64,000 nucleotides of DNA from Massospora cicadina (GCA_022478985.1 JAKSZP010014548.1:124001-188000), one strand, 5' to 3'. Numbered from the stretch's first letter, positions 8,945-19,700 are shown. Numbers and translations are program-made. Notes: generated from the sequence alone by a model not told the origin.

Positions 8945-11160
8945 CATTTAATTCAAGTGCAGAAGCATATATGCTTCCTTTCCATTAATTTTTCTGAATT
9001 TGAAAAGGCCCTTGCCATTTTGGTATAAACTTTTCAGAATGGGATTTGAGAGCATTGTTTCTAAATAAAAAGATACTATTGCCTACAGAAAATGGTGTGA
9101 ATTTTTAGCTTGATGTACCTGTGCCACAACTGCTTTGGCTTGGGTATTAACTTTTTTGGCTACTGGACTACAGGCAGATATAAAAAATGCTTCACAAATA
9201 CCCTTATTTGCATATGATTATAGTTTAAAAGGTATAAATGTTGTACCAGACAAGACTTCATACCATGTTTGATAAGTTACGCAATGTTATTTTATTTAGT
9301 ATGCCCATAGGGTATCTGGAATGGCACAGCCCTTGTTAGTAGGGTTGGATAAATTTGATCAAAATAAAGCTTCAACCATCATCTTAATCATTCTGTTTGG
9401 CCTTTGCATTGTAGGTTAAAAGCGGCTATTAGTACTTATGAAGTTCTACATTTTTGAAATTTGTTGACCATACTTTTGAAATGGGTATCTCTGTCCATAA
9501 CTCACTAATGTGGACCAGATACAGTAAAGATGTACACAAGAAGGAATTTCATAACCATACCCATTTGAGCATCAGCCTTTTCAGTGGTAGCTGCTTTCAG
9601 CCATTTTTAATTATTCTGATATACTACTATATTGCCATTTTATGCTGGTGAGACAGGTCAAATAAAGTTTAGTCCCACATTTCAAATAACCTTTCAGCGG
9701 TGATAGATGAAGATATCTAACTTGCATTATGCAATTTATCAAATATCTTGCAGGTGTAACATTTTTTGCCCATTCACAGTATTATAAATATGCATTTAGC
9801 TACCAATTTAAGCTCTTGTGGCATTCCCATATGGAGCACATCTAAATTGACCGATTTATCATGGGTCATACTGAAATAGTGACAACATTAAATAATTGCG
9901 CTTGTTGCAGTACTTTAATTTGGTAGTGCAATGGTCTAATTATCCCTATAAATTCAATACAATTTTATGCTGTGTTTAGCTTGTCCTTAATATCTAGAAA
10001 CATTTGATTTAGGTTTAATGATTCTAATATCACATAATTTAGATTCTAGGTCCAGTGGAAATATTGCTAACAATTTATATGAATTCAAATGAAATTCTGG
10101 AAAAATAGCTAATATGTCTTGCTTAAGGTAATTGGATGATCTCAAAATTAAATTTTATTGGCTCATAATTTCATCAGATTTGATGACTTGTTGCAACTGG
10201 GCCATTCATAGTAGCAGGAGTATCAACATTAATAACAAAAATAGTTTATTTTATTCTTGATAGGCATTAACAAAACTATAGCCTTACAGCTACTAACATG
10301 TCTTATGCATAAGATAGATGACATTTTTGCTAATAAATTTTATAAATATAGTCTACTGGCTGATACACAATTTTTTCTGTAAAAAGGAATGCGCCAAATG
10401 CATATTTGATTGCATTTGTATATTGATAAAGTAGTTTAGAGAATTGACTCCAAAAATTCAGCCATCCACCAAAACCTTTTAAGTTTAAATTTTGAAGGTT
10501 TTACTAGTATGTCCATGTAAATTTTCCCTTATAGAATAAGTTCTAATAGTGGATTTAGATAAGTCATTATAAATCAGACTTATGTAATCTTAGCTTAATT
10601 CATTTGATAGGTATAATAAAGTAGATTGATTGAGAAAGTCCTAAATTTGATATAATTTACTTTTCTAGCTCTGAGGAGAAACCTTATGGTAAAATGAGGT
10701 GGCCAATAGCTTAGAGACTGTGTAAAAATGTTATTGCTTTAACTAGCAAGAGAAAAATATTTTTGACGCATTTTAGGCAGATTTAAATTAATGATGTTGC
10801 TCAGAAGATGCTATAGTAATGTCATAAAGATATAGTTACATATTAGGTATGTCAACAAAGACATTGATGGCTATACTTAGATGGTTTGTGGAGCTCCTGA
10901 TAGAATATAGGACTTTTAAAAACTTTTTAAATTATCTATATGTTGCCATAGACCATCTATGCTTGATACTGTCTTCTGCCATTCCAATTTGATAATATCA
11001 TAAATTAGTCTAGATTTGAGAACTAGGTTTTCTTATAAAGGATGTATTTATATATAATTAGTAACAATGAGCATCAAAATACATCATTGATAAAATTTTA
11101 TAGAAATATTGACCACAAATGAAAAGTTTGCCATTATATAAAAATCAGAAATGCCTAGTA
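8945..11160 (-). pseudogene. pol: G0: ancient Ty3/gypsy pol, heavily decayed
   Basis: Reading the minus strand from 11.0 kb down to 8.95 kb, fragments appear in pol order. RT (a GAP...F stretch and decayed YxDD region) lies near 10660-10960. RNase H (KYAFGAFL...VYQPVDYI) lies near 10250-10470. Integrase-like sequence lies near 9300-9950, and the integrase C-terminal GPF region (KVYTKMARAFS, decayed from a KWQGPF-type motif) near 8990-9040. Stops and frameshifts occur every few codons. No LTRs were recognised. The element predates all others here. Confidence 0.55.
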
Positions 11161-11162
11161 GC

Positions 11163-11698
11163 TGTCATGTTTACATAGATCAATTGAGGGTACCAACAGC
11201 CAAGACAAGGTTGGGCATCAGGAGGCCCAAAAAGTCAAGCTGCAGGAGCTCCATGACCTAAAGCACATCTTGGACCAACGCTGGGCGCAGGTCAGGTATT
11301 CCCAGGTTGATCCAGGTAAAATTTGTGATACCCAGCTCCATGTTATGACATTGGCATTAAAATTGACTAATTATCTTATTAAACTTGACAGTTTGATTCA
11401 GTTGTTAAGAAAACAGAGTTTAGAAACCTGTTCAATTTTTTAAATTTTCAACTTTGGACAGCCTTGATTGCAATTGATAACTCAAATTTGTTCCATTACT
11501 AGCTATAGTACCCTGCCCAATGAAAGTGTGCACTTATTGGTGCACTTGGGCTTAAAACCACTTTCACTGATTGATGATTCCCCCAAAATTATTTAAATAT
11601 AATTCTTCAAGATCAATCTTAATCATTGGTCATCTTTCTTTAAAGAATTGCCCCATTTATTTATTGTTTTTTAAATTTATGGTTACTTTTAGAATATG
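11163..11698 (+). repeat. G2 5' LTR, left part
   Basis: It matches 21952 onwards for about 530 bp up to the G3 insertion point. It holds the U3 alpha frame (open from about 11203 for some 70 codons), TATTTAA at 11590-11596, the self-primer TTGGTCATCT at 11626-11635, and the beta ATG at 11679. Confidence 0.85.
11590..11635 (+). promoter_or_regulatory. G2 promoter and predicted self-primer
   Basis: TATTTAA (11590-11596) precedes TTGGTCATCT (11626-11635) by 36 nt. The latter is the exact reverse complement of 17715-17724, just after the 5' LTR. It is placed where the 5' end of the transcript is expected. Confidence 0.6.
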
Positions 11699-12407
11699 TG
11701 TCAGGGCAAAGCCTGACGAAAGATATCTCTGATATATCAGTTCTCATTAGTAGAATATATAATATATGCAATCAGCTTAAACAATTGAAGATGATAGCAA
11801 AATCACATAGCAGAATGAATTATGAGTCAGATGAGTCAATTAAAGCCTATCAAATCTGAATTGAACATTGGAACACCTGGGGCCAGGTCTTAGTAGTCCT
11901 AACTAGGTAGTTGACTACTAGTCTAAGCTTTGGTTATCTAAGACAGAAAGAGCCTAAAGAATATAAAGCTAGATAAGAACCAAGTAAGACCTAAAGCTAG
12001 TTCAATTAGTCTGAAAAGTGTATATAAGCTGAATATTCCTAAAATCATTCCTTGCAGTCAATAAAGTTAAGATGCTTCTTAATACTTATTTGATTTACCT
12101 GCTTTTGATCCTTAGTAAAGTACACGGATCTTTATTATCAAGCTTATGTCAATTTAACAACCCTGAAAATCCAACTATTTCAACTAACCCAATTTCACAA
12201 TTACCCACTGTCACTGGTATCTTGGCCTTATCAGGGGTTGGACTAGCTGAAGCTCTACAACCTATATTAGGGCCCAAAAGGCCTTTATTCACAGCTGTTA
12301 TATTTTTTATCTGCATCCTACCCTTGTCATACTAGACTCTTAGCTCAGGCATGGAAAGTTCACGAGTTGCTATGCCAGACTGGGTAAAGATATTCCAGTA
12401 CCTGACA
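11699..12407 (+). repeat. G3 5' LTR
   Basis: TATATAAG lies at 12021-12028, the self-primer GCAGTCAAT at 12054-12062, AATAAA at 12060-12065 and the beta ATG at 12072. The first 20 bases hold an inverted repeat of the LTR terminus (TGTCAGG...CCTGAC). Confidence 0.9.
12021..12065 (+). promoter_or_regulatory. G3 promoter, predicted cap site/self-primer and poly(A) signal
   Basis: TATATAAG at 12021, then GCAGTCAAT at 12054-12062, 33 nt later and fully complementary to the post-LTR site 12409-12417. AATAAA (12060-12065) overlaps it, so R is short. Confidence 0.65.
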
Positions 12408-12424
12408 AATTGACTGCCTACTAA
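12072..12424 (+). pseudogene. G3 beta frame, 5' LTR copy: LTR-encoded membrane leader
   Basis: The ATG at 12072 is the first AUG after the predicted cap (12054). It opens a signal-peptide-like N-terminus (MLLNTYLIYLLLILSKVHG) and a second hydrophobic stretch (residues about 50-85). This copy has TAG at 12333-12335 where the 3' LTR has TGG, and a 1-nt deletion before the LTR end. Allowing for these, the frame crosses the LTR end and the self-priming site and meets TAA at 12422, in the same frame as the Gag ATG at 12449. I infer a membrane-associated Gag leader; no named family is recognised. Confidence 0.5.
12409..12417 (+). other. G3 self-priming primer-binding site
   Basis: ATTGACTGC one base after the 5' LTR is the perfect reverse complement of GCAGTCAAT at 12054-12062. 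No tRNA-type TGG start is present. Confidence 0.6.
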
Positions 12425-12448
12425 ACAAAATATTACCACCTTTTCCTT

Positions 12449-13252
12449 ATGCTACTAGGCGCAATAACTGTATATATATTGTTAAAGGCCTATAGCAAAA
12501 TAAAGGCGCGCTTAAATTTTTCTGAGTCTCAATCAGATAATCTAACAAGGAATTCAGAAAGACCCAGCCAAGTGCAGACTGTGACAGTAGCTAACCATAC
12601 TATTCCCTTTAGCTCCACAGTAAACTTTCCTGAAAAGTTGACACTCTCAACTATAAAGGAAGGACTGGCTTTATTAAGTGCACAATTCAAAATCTACCCC
12701 AACACTTATCACAATGATGCATGCAAGGTGATGGCAATAGGTTCCCAACTCACTGGGGATGCACTTAGTTGGTTTGTAAAGGCTCTTGAAGAAGATAAAA
12801 AGTCTATGCACTGATTATGAGTCTTTTAAAAGTTGAATTTTAGCTGCTGCCACACCAGCTGGATCAAGATTACAAGCATGTGTAGCTCTACTGAAGCTAA
12901 GACAGGAAGATCAAGCTATGGAGGATTATACAAAATTTTTTTTGATGCGTTTCATAAAGCTGAGTTAGATTCTGAGATGGGTTCACTTCTCTTTTGCCAA
13001 GGCTTAAATGAATTTTGGACAGAATTGGTTAGACATCATCCAATCACTATGCCTCTTCAGGATTTAATTGAGACCACAACAAATCTAATGATTGAAGCAC
13101 CTACTAATTCAAACAAATATAAGGAAAAGAAACTTATCAGAAATACTATCAACAACGTTGGCCCAAAGAAAAGCTATGTTATAATTGCCACAAGCCTGGT
13201 CATTATGCAAATGAATGCTCAGAAAAAACAGTTTCTGCTAAATCTCCATTAA
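12449..13252 (+). pseudogene. gag: G3 gag (frameshifted)
   Basis: Gag starts at ATG 12449 with a hydrophobic, membrane-like stretch (MLLGAITVYILLKAYSKIKA), then a Ser/Asn-rich linker and capsid-like sequence. A stop at 12814 and frame changes follow. Capsid sequence resumes in another frame (about 12830-13150), with a classical zinc knuckle C-x2-C-x4-H-x4-C at 13177-13218 (CYNCHKPGHYANEC). The N-terminus follows the LTR beta frame in phase. I infer two or three frame breaks. Confidence 0.75.
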
Positions 13253-13254
13253 AA

Positions 13255-13644
13255 AACAATGTTCAGCCTTATCCTATTTTATATGTAGCTCTAGGCCATG
13301 ATGAATATGAAGAATATACAGAGGCTTTAATAGATACAGGCGCATCTAGAAATTTCATCTCTGAGAAATTATTAGAAAGTTTAAAATGTACAAAAGGAAT
13401 TATATCGCTTGATGTAACTCTTGGGAATGGAGAGATTATCAACACCTATCGTTCTGATCAGCCCATCAGGCTTCATATTGGTTCCTATACCTCAGATGTT
13501 GAGTTCTGGGTGCTTAAGGAAACTACTCAACCAGTAATACTTGGATATAAGTGGACATGTCAGATGAAACTTCAGTACCAGTATGAAAATCATGCCATTG
13601 TTGTTAGCTTTAATAAAAAAAAAAGAAATTTGACCTTTGATTAA
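13255..13644 (+). CDS. G3 aspartic protease domain, open frame
   Basis: An uninterrupted 129-codon frame begins just after Gag and ends with TAA at 13642-13644. It has no early ATG and would be made as part of Gag-Pol. The active site IDTGASRNFIS lies at about 13330-13362 and the second motif VILGYKW near 13528. All catalytic residues I can check are present. Confidence 0.8.
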   Translation, partial: NNVQPYPILYVALGHDEYEEYTEALIDTGASRNFISEKLLESLKCTKGIISLDVTLGNGEIINTYRSDQPIRLHIGSYTSDVEFWVLKETTQPVILGYKWTCQMKLQYQYENHAIVVSFNKKKRNLTFD

Positions 13645-14544
13645 AGCAATATGCTCTGGGATGCTAATTGTTGATACTCCAATTATAGAGTTGGAGGCCT
13701 TTAAAGCAACTATTCCTAAGTACTTAAGGCAATGGGCTTCAGTTTTCAGCGAAGAGGAAGCCAATCAACTACCCCATAATAGCCTATTTGATCATGCAAT
13801 AGACTTGGTTCCAGGTAAACAGCCTACTCATGGCCTAATCTACAGCTATAATCAACGGGAACAAAAAGCTTTGTGAGAATACTTAGATACCATGCTAATC
13901 AAAGGTTTTATCAGAGTTTCACGATCCTATGCTCATCACCACTTTTATTTGTGAGTGAGAAAGATGGAGGTTTACGCCCATGTGTCAATTACCAGAAGCT
14001 TAATGATATCACTATAAAAACAGGTATCCCTTACCTGATGCAGACCACCTCAGTGACCAATTTTCTGGGGAAACAATATTTTCAAAAATTGATCTTAGAG
14101 ATGCATTTAATCAAATCCAAACCAAAGAAGGAGATGAGTGGAAAACTGCCTTTAAAACAAGATTTGGACTGTATGAATATCTTGCAATGCCATTTGGTTT
14201 ATGCAACGCACCTAGCACATTCCAACAGATGATCAATACTGTACTAGGAGGATACATGGAACAATTTTGTGTTGCTTACCTAGATGATATCTTAGTATAC
14301 AGTAAGTCCAAAGAGGATCATCTCAATCAGCTTCAACTAGTATTTGAAAATTTTCAAAAAATTTAATTTGCATGTTAAATTATCAAAATGTGAGTTTACA
14401 CAAGAAGAAGTAGAATTCCTTGATTATGTTGTAGTCAAGAACAGGTTTACAATGGCACCAAGTAAAGTTGATGCTATTACTTCTTGGCCTGCACCAACAA
14501 GCAGAAAGGAGGTGAGAAGCTTCTTAGGTTTAGCAAACTTTTGA
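13637..14544 (+). pseudogene. pol: G3 reverse transcriptase (frameshifted, catalytic motif intact)
   Basis: The lead-in (13637-13876) ends at a TGA, the next segment is in other frames, and the palm is open from about 14089 to 14366. It holds FSKIDLRDAFNQI, AMPFGLCNAPSTFQ and the catalytic YLDD (14277-14288). The thumb runs on in another frame (14344-14544) up to RKEVRSFLGLANF and a TGA where Tyr is expected. About four breaks in roughly 900 bp, yet every core motif is readable. Confidence 0.85.
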
Positions 14545-15135
14545 AGAGATTTTATCAAAAAATTTTCAACAATTGCATTACTTTTAACGCAACTCACCTC
14601 TGATAATGTAACTTTTAAATGGTCATCAAAGGCAGAACGATACTTTAATGACTTAAAGAAAGCGTTTACTACAGCACCAGTTTTAGCAATGCCAGACTAT
14701 GAAAGGCCATTTGTGGTTGAAACTGATGCCTCAGGATTTGCACTTGGAGGTGTTTTACTACAGGAGGGGGATAATAATAAGCTTCACCCTATAGCCTACT
14801 ATTCAAAGAAGTTTATCCCAGCTGAATGTAATTACCCCATTTATGATAAAGAGATGTTAACCATTGTTCAGACCTTGAAGCATTGGAGAAGATACCTATG
14901 TGGGGCTAAACATCCAGTTACCATTCTGACTGATCATAAAAACTTAACTTACTTCTTCTCTCCTCAGCAACTAAATTAACGTCAAGCCAGATGGGCTTTC
15001 ACTTTAGCTGACTATGAGCTAGAAATTGGTTATAAACTAGGAAAAATTAATGTAGTCCCAGACGCATTAAGTAGAAAATCAGATCTTATCCCAGACAAAG
15101 GGGAGATAGAAACTACAATACTCAAGTCTTACTAG
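14545..15135 (+). pseudogene. pol: G3 RNase H domain
   Basis: The frame continues after the TGA at 14543 in the same phase. It shows ETDASGFALGGVLLQ (catalytic Asp), an NYPIYDKEMLTIV stretch (catalytic Glu) and LTDHKNLTYF (catalytic Asp). It passes a TAA at 14977 and ends near VVPDALSRK, the usual end of gypsy RNase H. Two stops are the only lesions I see. Confidence 0.85.
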
Positions 15136-15194
15136 AAACAAACAGAAAACCATATCAACTTTCTCACCTTGTCCTAGTAAAATGGGAGGACAAA

Positions 15195-16318
15195 TTGATT
15201 AAAGCTCAGAGAAAAGACACTTTTTGCCAGAAAATCATATTAGATTTAAAGAATAACAACAATAGTTTTTGGTACCAAAAGGGTTATTCACTTAAAGGAT
15301 ATCTTTTACTTTGGAAACAGTGTCTCTATATACCTGAAGGTCCTCAATGGCTAACTATATTACGTGAATACCATGACACAAGCATGATAGGTCACCCTGG
15401 AAGAAATAAAATGCTTTCACTTATTCATAGAACATACCGTTGGCCTGGTTTGATAAAAGATGTGATAAGGTACCTATCTGGTTGTGAGACCTGTTGTTGT
15501 ACAAAGGCTAGAAGAGGACAACCACAGGGCTTACTGGAATTTCTAAGTATGGCAACAAAACCATGGGAATCAGTTTCCTTGGATTTTATAGTTGAGTTAC
15601 CAAATTCAAATGGTTACAATGCGATTTTAGTAGTCATTGATAAATTTACAAAGATGGCTCACTTTATATCTATTAAAACATCTGTAACAGCTAAGGAAAA
15701 AGCCCAACTATTTATAAAAAATGTCTTTCTTTTACATGGCATTCCCAAAGAAGTGATAACAGACTGTGGCGCTCAGTTTACATCGGTTTTTGGAATCAAG
15801 TAATGAGGGACCTATGTATTAAAAGATGTCTATCCATTTCATATCATCCTCAAACTGATGGACAGACAGAACGTGTAAATCAAGTATTAGAGCAGTATCT
15901 AAGATGCTATGTGAATTCTGAACAAAATAATTGGGTAGAGCTTCTAACAATGGCCCAGTTCTGCTATAATAACTTGGACCATGCTTCTAAAGGTATGTCA
16001 CCTTTTTAAAGCAAATTATGGTTATGAGGTTAATTGGGGACCCAACTTTACTGAAATCTCAGAAAACCCATCAGGTAGAGACTTTATTAAAAATATTCAA
16101 CAAACTCATGACTTATGAATTGCAGATCTAAAAAGAGCAATCAGGACATATAAGGATTTTGCTGATAAGAGAAGAGTACCTGGGAAGATCCTAGAAATTG
16201 GATATAAAGTTTACCTAGATGCAAGAAATGTACCTATAAGTGTTACATCACGCAAATTAGCACATCAAAGCATAGGACCTTTTATGGTAAAGAAAATATA
16301 GGTAAGGTAGCATATCAA
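15195..16318 (+). pseudogene. pol: G3 integrase
   Basis: The zinc-binding H2C2 domain (MIGHPGRNKM ... CETC) is followed by the DDE core: SLDFIVELP and VVIDKF (first Asp region), VITDCGAQFTS (second Asp) and HPQTDGQTERVNQ with the catalytic Glu intact. A one-base frame change occurs near 15803, and the C-terminal linker (16010-16318) carries several stops. All three catalytic residues are kept, unlike G5, G6 and G7. Confidence 0.85.
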
Positions 16319-16660
16319 ATGGCATCACCCAAGGAATGGAAAATCCACAATGTATTTCACCAATACCTTTTACATAAGAAAGATAGTATATCTCTACCCC
16401 ATCAACAGATCAGAACAGCTGCCCCTCCATTGATTAAAGGAGAGACTCCAGAGTATGAAGTAGAGGAAATTCTTAAGAGTAGGAAGCATTATGGGAAGAT
16501 TCAGTACCTGGTAAAATGGGTAGGGCGCCCTGTTGAAATTACTTGGGAACCAGAGGAAAACCTTAAAGATGCAAAGAATCTACTTCAAAGTTGGAAAAAA
16601 AGAAAATTGCAGATGGCTTCAGCCTTGGTGGGGGATAAGTCAGGGCAAAGCCTGACATGA
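16319..16660 (+). CDS. pol: G3 integrase C-terminus with chromodomain
   Basis: An open 113-codon frame (no ATG needed) starts in the integrase C-terminal region (WKIHNVFHQYLL). It then shows a chromodomain: YEVEEILKSRKHYGKIQYLV, KWVGRP, ITWEPEENL, residues about 45-95. In related chromoviruses this domain guides integration to modified histones. The stop TGA (16658-16660) lies 23 bp inside the 3' LTR and overlaps an ATG (16657) of the U3 alpha frame. Confidence 0.85.
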   Translation: MASPKEWKIHNVFHQYLLHKKDSISLPHQQIRTAAPPLIKGETPEYEVEEILKSRKHYGKIQYLVKWVGRPVEITWEPEENLKDAKNLLQSWKKRKLQMASALVGDKSGQSLT

Positions 16661-17349
16661 AAGATATACCAGATATATCAGTTCTTATTAGTAGAATATA
16701 TGATATATGCAATCAGCTTAAACAATCAAAGATGATAGCAAAATCACATAGCAGAATGAATTATGAGTCAGATGAGACAATTAAAGCCTATCAAATCTAA
16801 ATTAAACATCGGAACACCTGGGGCCAGGTCTTAGTAGTCCTAACTAGGCAGTTGAATACTAGTCTAAGCTTTGGCTACCTAAGACAGAAAGAGCCTAAAG
16901 AATCTAAAGCTAGGTAAGAATCAAGTAAGCCCTAAAGCTAGTTCAATTAATCTGAAAAGTGTATATAAGCTGAATATTCCTAAAATCATTCCTTGCAGTC
17001 AATAAAGTTAAGATGCTTCTTAATACTTATTTGATTTACCTGCTTTTGATCCTTAGTAAAGTACACGGATCTTTATTATCAAGCTTATGTCAATTTAACA
17101 ACCCTGAAAATCCAACTATTTCCACTAACCCAATTTCACAATTACCCACTGTCACTGGTATCTTGGCCTTAACAGGGGTTGGACTAGCTGAAGCTCTACA
17201 ACCTATATTAGGGCCCAACAGACCTTTATCCACAGCTGTTATATTTTTTATCCACATCTTACCCTTGTTATACTGGACTCTTAGCTCAGGCATGGCAAGT
17301 TCACAAGTTGCTATGACAGACTGGGTTAAAGATATTCCAGTCCCTGACA
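16638..17349 (+). repeat. G3 3' LTR
   Basis: Pairs with 11699-12407. TATATAAG at 16962-16969, AATAAA at 17001-17006. The alpha frame (16657-16800) and beta frame (17013-17357) are both open here. Confidence 0.9.
16657..16800 (+). CDS. G3 alpha frame in U3, overlapping the pol stop
   Basis: ATG at 16657 overlaps the pol stop as ATGA, a layout that can couple termination to re-initiation. The 47 codons contain ISRIYDICNQLKQSKMIA, similar in pattern to QVMEICRKITKLKSI of the G5 alpha frame. The 5' LTR copy is open over the same stretch but its ATG is ACG. Both end at the same codon (TAA here, TGA in the 5' copy), so an ancestral CGA is likely and the original frame was probably longer. No function known. 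Confidence 0.4.
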   Translation: MKDIPDISVLISRIYDICNQLKQSKMIAKSHSRMNYESDETIKAYQI

Positions 17350-17357
17350 CTGAGTAA
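17013..17357 (+). CDS. G3 beta frame, 3' LTR copy (114 codons, intact)
   Basis: An open ATG-to-TAA frame lies almost wholly inside the LTR. It has a 19-residue hydrophobic, signal-like N-terminus, a Pro/Ser/Thr-rich middle and a hydrophobic segment (AVIFFIHILPLLYW, about residues 75-90). It has TGG at 17274 where the 5' copy has TAG. It ends 8 bp beyond the LTR in flanking G2 sequence. Being at the 3' end it would not be expressed from this element's own promoter as a leader; it shows the ancestral LTR frame. Confidence 0.5.
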   Translation: MLLNTYLIYLLLILSKVHGSLLSSLCQFNNPENPTISTNPISQLPTVTGILALTGVGLAEALQPILGPNRPLSTAVIFFIHILPLLYWTLSSGMASSQVAMTDWVKDIPVPDTE

Positions 17358-17712
17358 AGAACTCTTTGAGGAGGTCTTTAATGACGTTAGCAGTTCTATT
17401 TTCACTAAAGTATTTACAAGATCATGTGAACCTTTGGAGCCCCTTGGTTACCTCCAAACTAAGGCTCCCAAACCCTTCAGCACTGATCTCCACTTGGTTA
17501 TGAGCTCCCCCTTGGGGCCCACCCAAGTGTTCTTATTTGTTTGTTTCCAATTACTCTAGACCATGTTATACACCCTTGCACAGAAGTCACTTTGGCTCTG
17601 GCGCCCTTTGCAATGCCCTTTCTACCATAACCCTGATGACAAGTTTCCTGGCTTGTGGCTGTGCACTGAGCACCACCTCACGGGAACTGGAGAGTTAGAC
17701 ACTTTCCTGACA
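17350..17712 (+). repeat. G2 5' LTR, right part
   Basis: Continues the G2 5' LTR after the G3 insertion. It aligns with about 22484-22849 and ends CCTGACA. Confidence 0.85.
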
Positions 17713-17844
17713 TTAGATGACCAACCTCTTTAATTTATGTGCACAAACATTATTCATGTGGGACTTTTGTTAAGTGTGAATTGGGTGCACCAGCTGTTGG
17801 TCACAGCCGCAGTAGAGCTCTCCATCATTTTCTCATTTTGCTGA
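17650..17844 (+). pseudogene. G2 beta frame crossing the 5' LTR end
   Basis: The frame in phase with the 3' LTR beta frame runs over the LTR end (17712) and the self-priming site. It gives LTLDDQPL, then a TAA at 17731-17733, and continues with hydrophobic sequence (HVGLLLSVNWVHQLLVTAAV) to TGA at 17842. The DDQPL stretch and following hydrophobic run match IIDQPLFY...LLF at the same place in G5. Confidence 0.45.
17715..17724 (+). other. G2 self-priming primer-binding site
   Basis: AGATGACCAA, 2 nt after the 5' LTR, is the exact reverse complement of TTGGTCATCT at 11626-11635. Confidence 0.55.
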
Positions 17845-18380
17845 TGGTTGGAGTATCTCAGCGTTTTTCTTGCTACCTCTGACAAAAAAGTACCCAACCT
17901 TCTTGCTTATACTCATTGGATATGGATGCTTCATGATCTGGGAGTTGTAGTTCCACAACTTTCCACTAATATTAATAAAATTGATATTATTAAAATGTCT
18001 TTTCCTCAGCACTGAATTCAGAGAGTGCAAACAGGGTCAACAATGAAGAGCCTGGTGAATATTGCCTTGGATAACAATTCAAAACCATTGGCAAAATGGG
18101 TATAGTGTCATTTTCAGTCCAAAACACGTTTTATAACACTAATTCTTTTTATAAAAACAAGCTAAGTATCTTCTCTTATGGCTCTGATATGGAACTCATT
18201 TCAGTATACCAAATCACCCCATAGAACCCACTCTTGACCACTACCATGATCCGCAGAACCCAGGAGGTGGAGAAGAAGTTACTTTTATAATATAAAAATG
18301 TTTATGCTACTGCTGAAGATATGGTAGGATATGTGACCTCAGTAGTAAGAGTACCAAATATAACTCTCCATTCTATGATG
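17845..18380 (+). other. G2 internal region with no readable gag
   Basis: Stops in every frame. Gag should lie here but I see neither capsid nor zinc-knuckle sequence; deletion or advanced decay. Confidence 0.5.
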
Positions 18381-18400
18381 CAGAAACGTACCCTGGGGAT

Positions 18401-18740
18401 ATGTTAGACTCTGAGGAAGATTTTCATGATGAAGTGTTGGCGTTGTCTGCTATGAATAAAGACCATGCTGGATATTATTTGTTGACTGCTACCCTTTCAT
18501 CCCCTTTAGAAAAAAACAGCACTACTATTTTGGTGAATACTGGAGCCTATGAGAATTTTTGGCCAAGACCTAACCAACTACCATGAGCTTAGTTACTTGC
18601 CAGGTGGTATTGTTAGGGGAGGGGCTTTTCAAGGTATTCCCACACTGAAGGTTCTAGGGTTAGTGAATTATCAAGTGGGCAAGTATCACTTGTCAGACCA
18701 TTTTCAAGCAATCAAAAACCTTCATACCCCATTATTTTAG
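18401..18740 (+). pseudogene. G2 aspartic protease (broken)
   Basis: Two overlapping open segments in different frames. The first ends with ILVNTGAYENF, the retropepsin active site with Asp changed to Asn. The second, from 18549, covers the protease C-terminal half (LPGGIVRGGAF, VGKYHLSDHF). Sequence beyond 18740 (IILGVEWWRKFDI) is the usual post-protease strand. Not functional. Confidence 0.65.
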
Positions 18741-18929
18741 GTGTAGAGTGGTGGCGAAAGTTTGACATCAGAACCAACTTGAATGACAGCACCTTGTCCT
18801 TAACATTAGAAAATAGTCATATATCAGTTGTCCCTTTGTATAAGGCTAATTCTCAGGGCGACCTTCCACACTGGCATAATATCAACACTCTCAGTATTAC
18901 TCCATTGTTGATGCCCTCACTGGAGGTTC

Positions 18930-19700
18930 CTTTACCTTCCTGTTAGGAGAATCTAAAATCTTCATTTGATGCAGCTTCAGCCAATGTATTACCTGATCAT
19001 TCCAATTTTGATTGCAAGCTCAAGCTCACCGTTGATCTGGTGCATATATCTTTCCTGATTTACCCTTTGACCATATGGGAGGAAGCATCATTAGATGTGT
19101 GGGTTAAGGAGCAGTTAGCCAAAGGCACAATTTTTCATTGTACCTCCCCAGTATGCTCCATACTTTTATTCGTGGAGAAAGCCCATGGTACTTTATGCCC
19201 ATGCATAGATTATGGGAACCTAAACAATGTCACTGTACCATATTTACATCCCATCCCCCTGGACCCATAGATTGCGCGCTATGTGGAGAAAGCAAATGTT
19301 TTCTACAAACTGGATTGCTTAAATGCATTCAATCAGATCTGGAACAAGAAGGGCCAGGAGTGGATAACCGCATTCTGTACCAAGAAGAAATTTTCCAATT
19401 TCAGATTATGCCCTTTGGGCTTAAGAATATCCCTGCTATCTTTCAACGCCGTATTGATGTGGCTTTGGGGCCTGCTGTGGGTATGCAGTAGCCTATATGT
19501 ATGATATTCATGTGTTTTCCCTGATCATGAGTCCCATGTAATACTCCTTCACCTAGTGGTGGAGAGGTTAAAGGCAGCCAAACTTATGCTGAAGATCAGT
19601 AGATGTGAATTTTTAGAGTCCCAGGTCACCTTTTTGTGTAACGTCATGTTTGACCTAGAACACATGATAATTCCAGACAAGGAGAAGGCAATTCATGAGT
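18930..19700 (+). pseudogene. pol: G2 reverse transcriptase (broken)
   Basis: Fragments in order: VWVKEQLAKGTI, CPCIDYGNLNNVT, FYKLDCLNAFNQI (motif A) and MPFGLKNIPAIFQR, spread over three frames with stops. The YxDD motif is lost in decayed sequence near 19490-19515. Thumb sequence (RLKAAKLMLKISRCEF) follows near 19570. Confidence 0.75.

Larger units (their letters stand above)
11699..17349 (+). mobile_element. G3: near-complete chromodomain Ty3/gypsy element, self-priming type
   Basis: The LTRs are 11699-12407 (709 bp) and 16638-17349 (712 bp), about 95% alike by eye, with TGTCAGG...CCTGACA ends (the first T of the 3' copy is A). The internal order is beta leader/gag, protease, RT, RNase H, integrase and chromodomain, with only a handful of stops and frameshifts; it is the best preserved element here. 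It sits inside the G2 5' LTR: flanks align to 22471-22490 of the intact G2 3' LTR. The flanks atatg and ctgag no longer match as a duplication. A purine tract (ggtggggga) precedes the 3' LTR. Confidence 0.9.

Noticed and set aside
12408..12425. tRNA-type primer-binding site for G3
   Set aside because: The post-LTR sequence does not start with TGG and instead pairs perfectly with the element's own predicted 5' RNA end.
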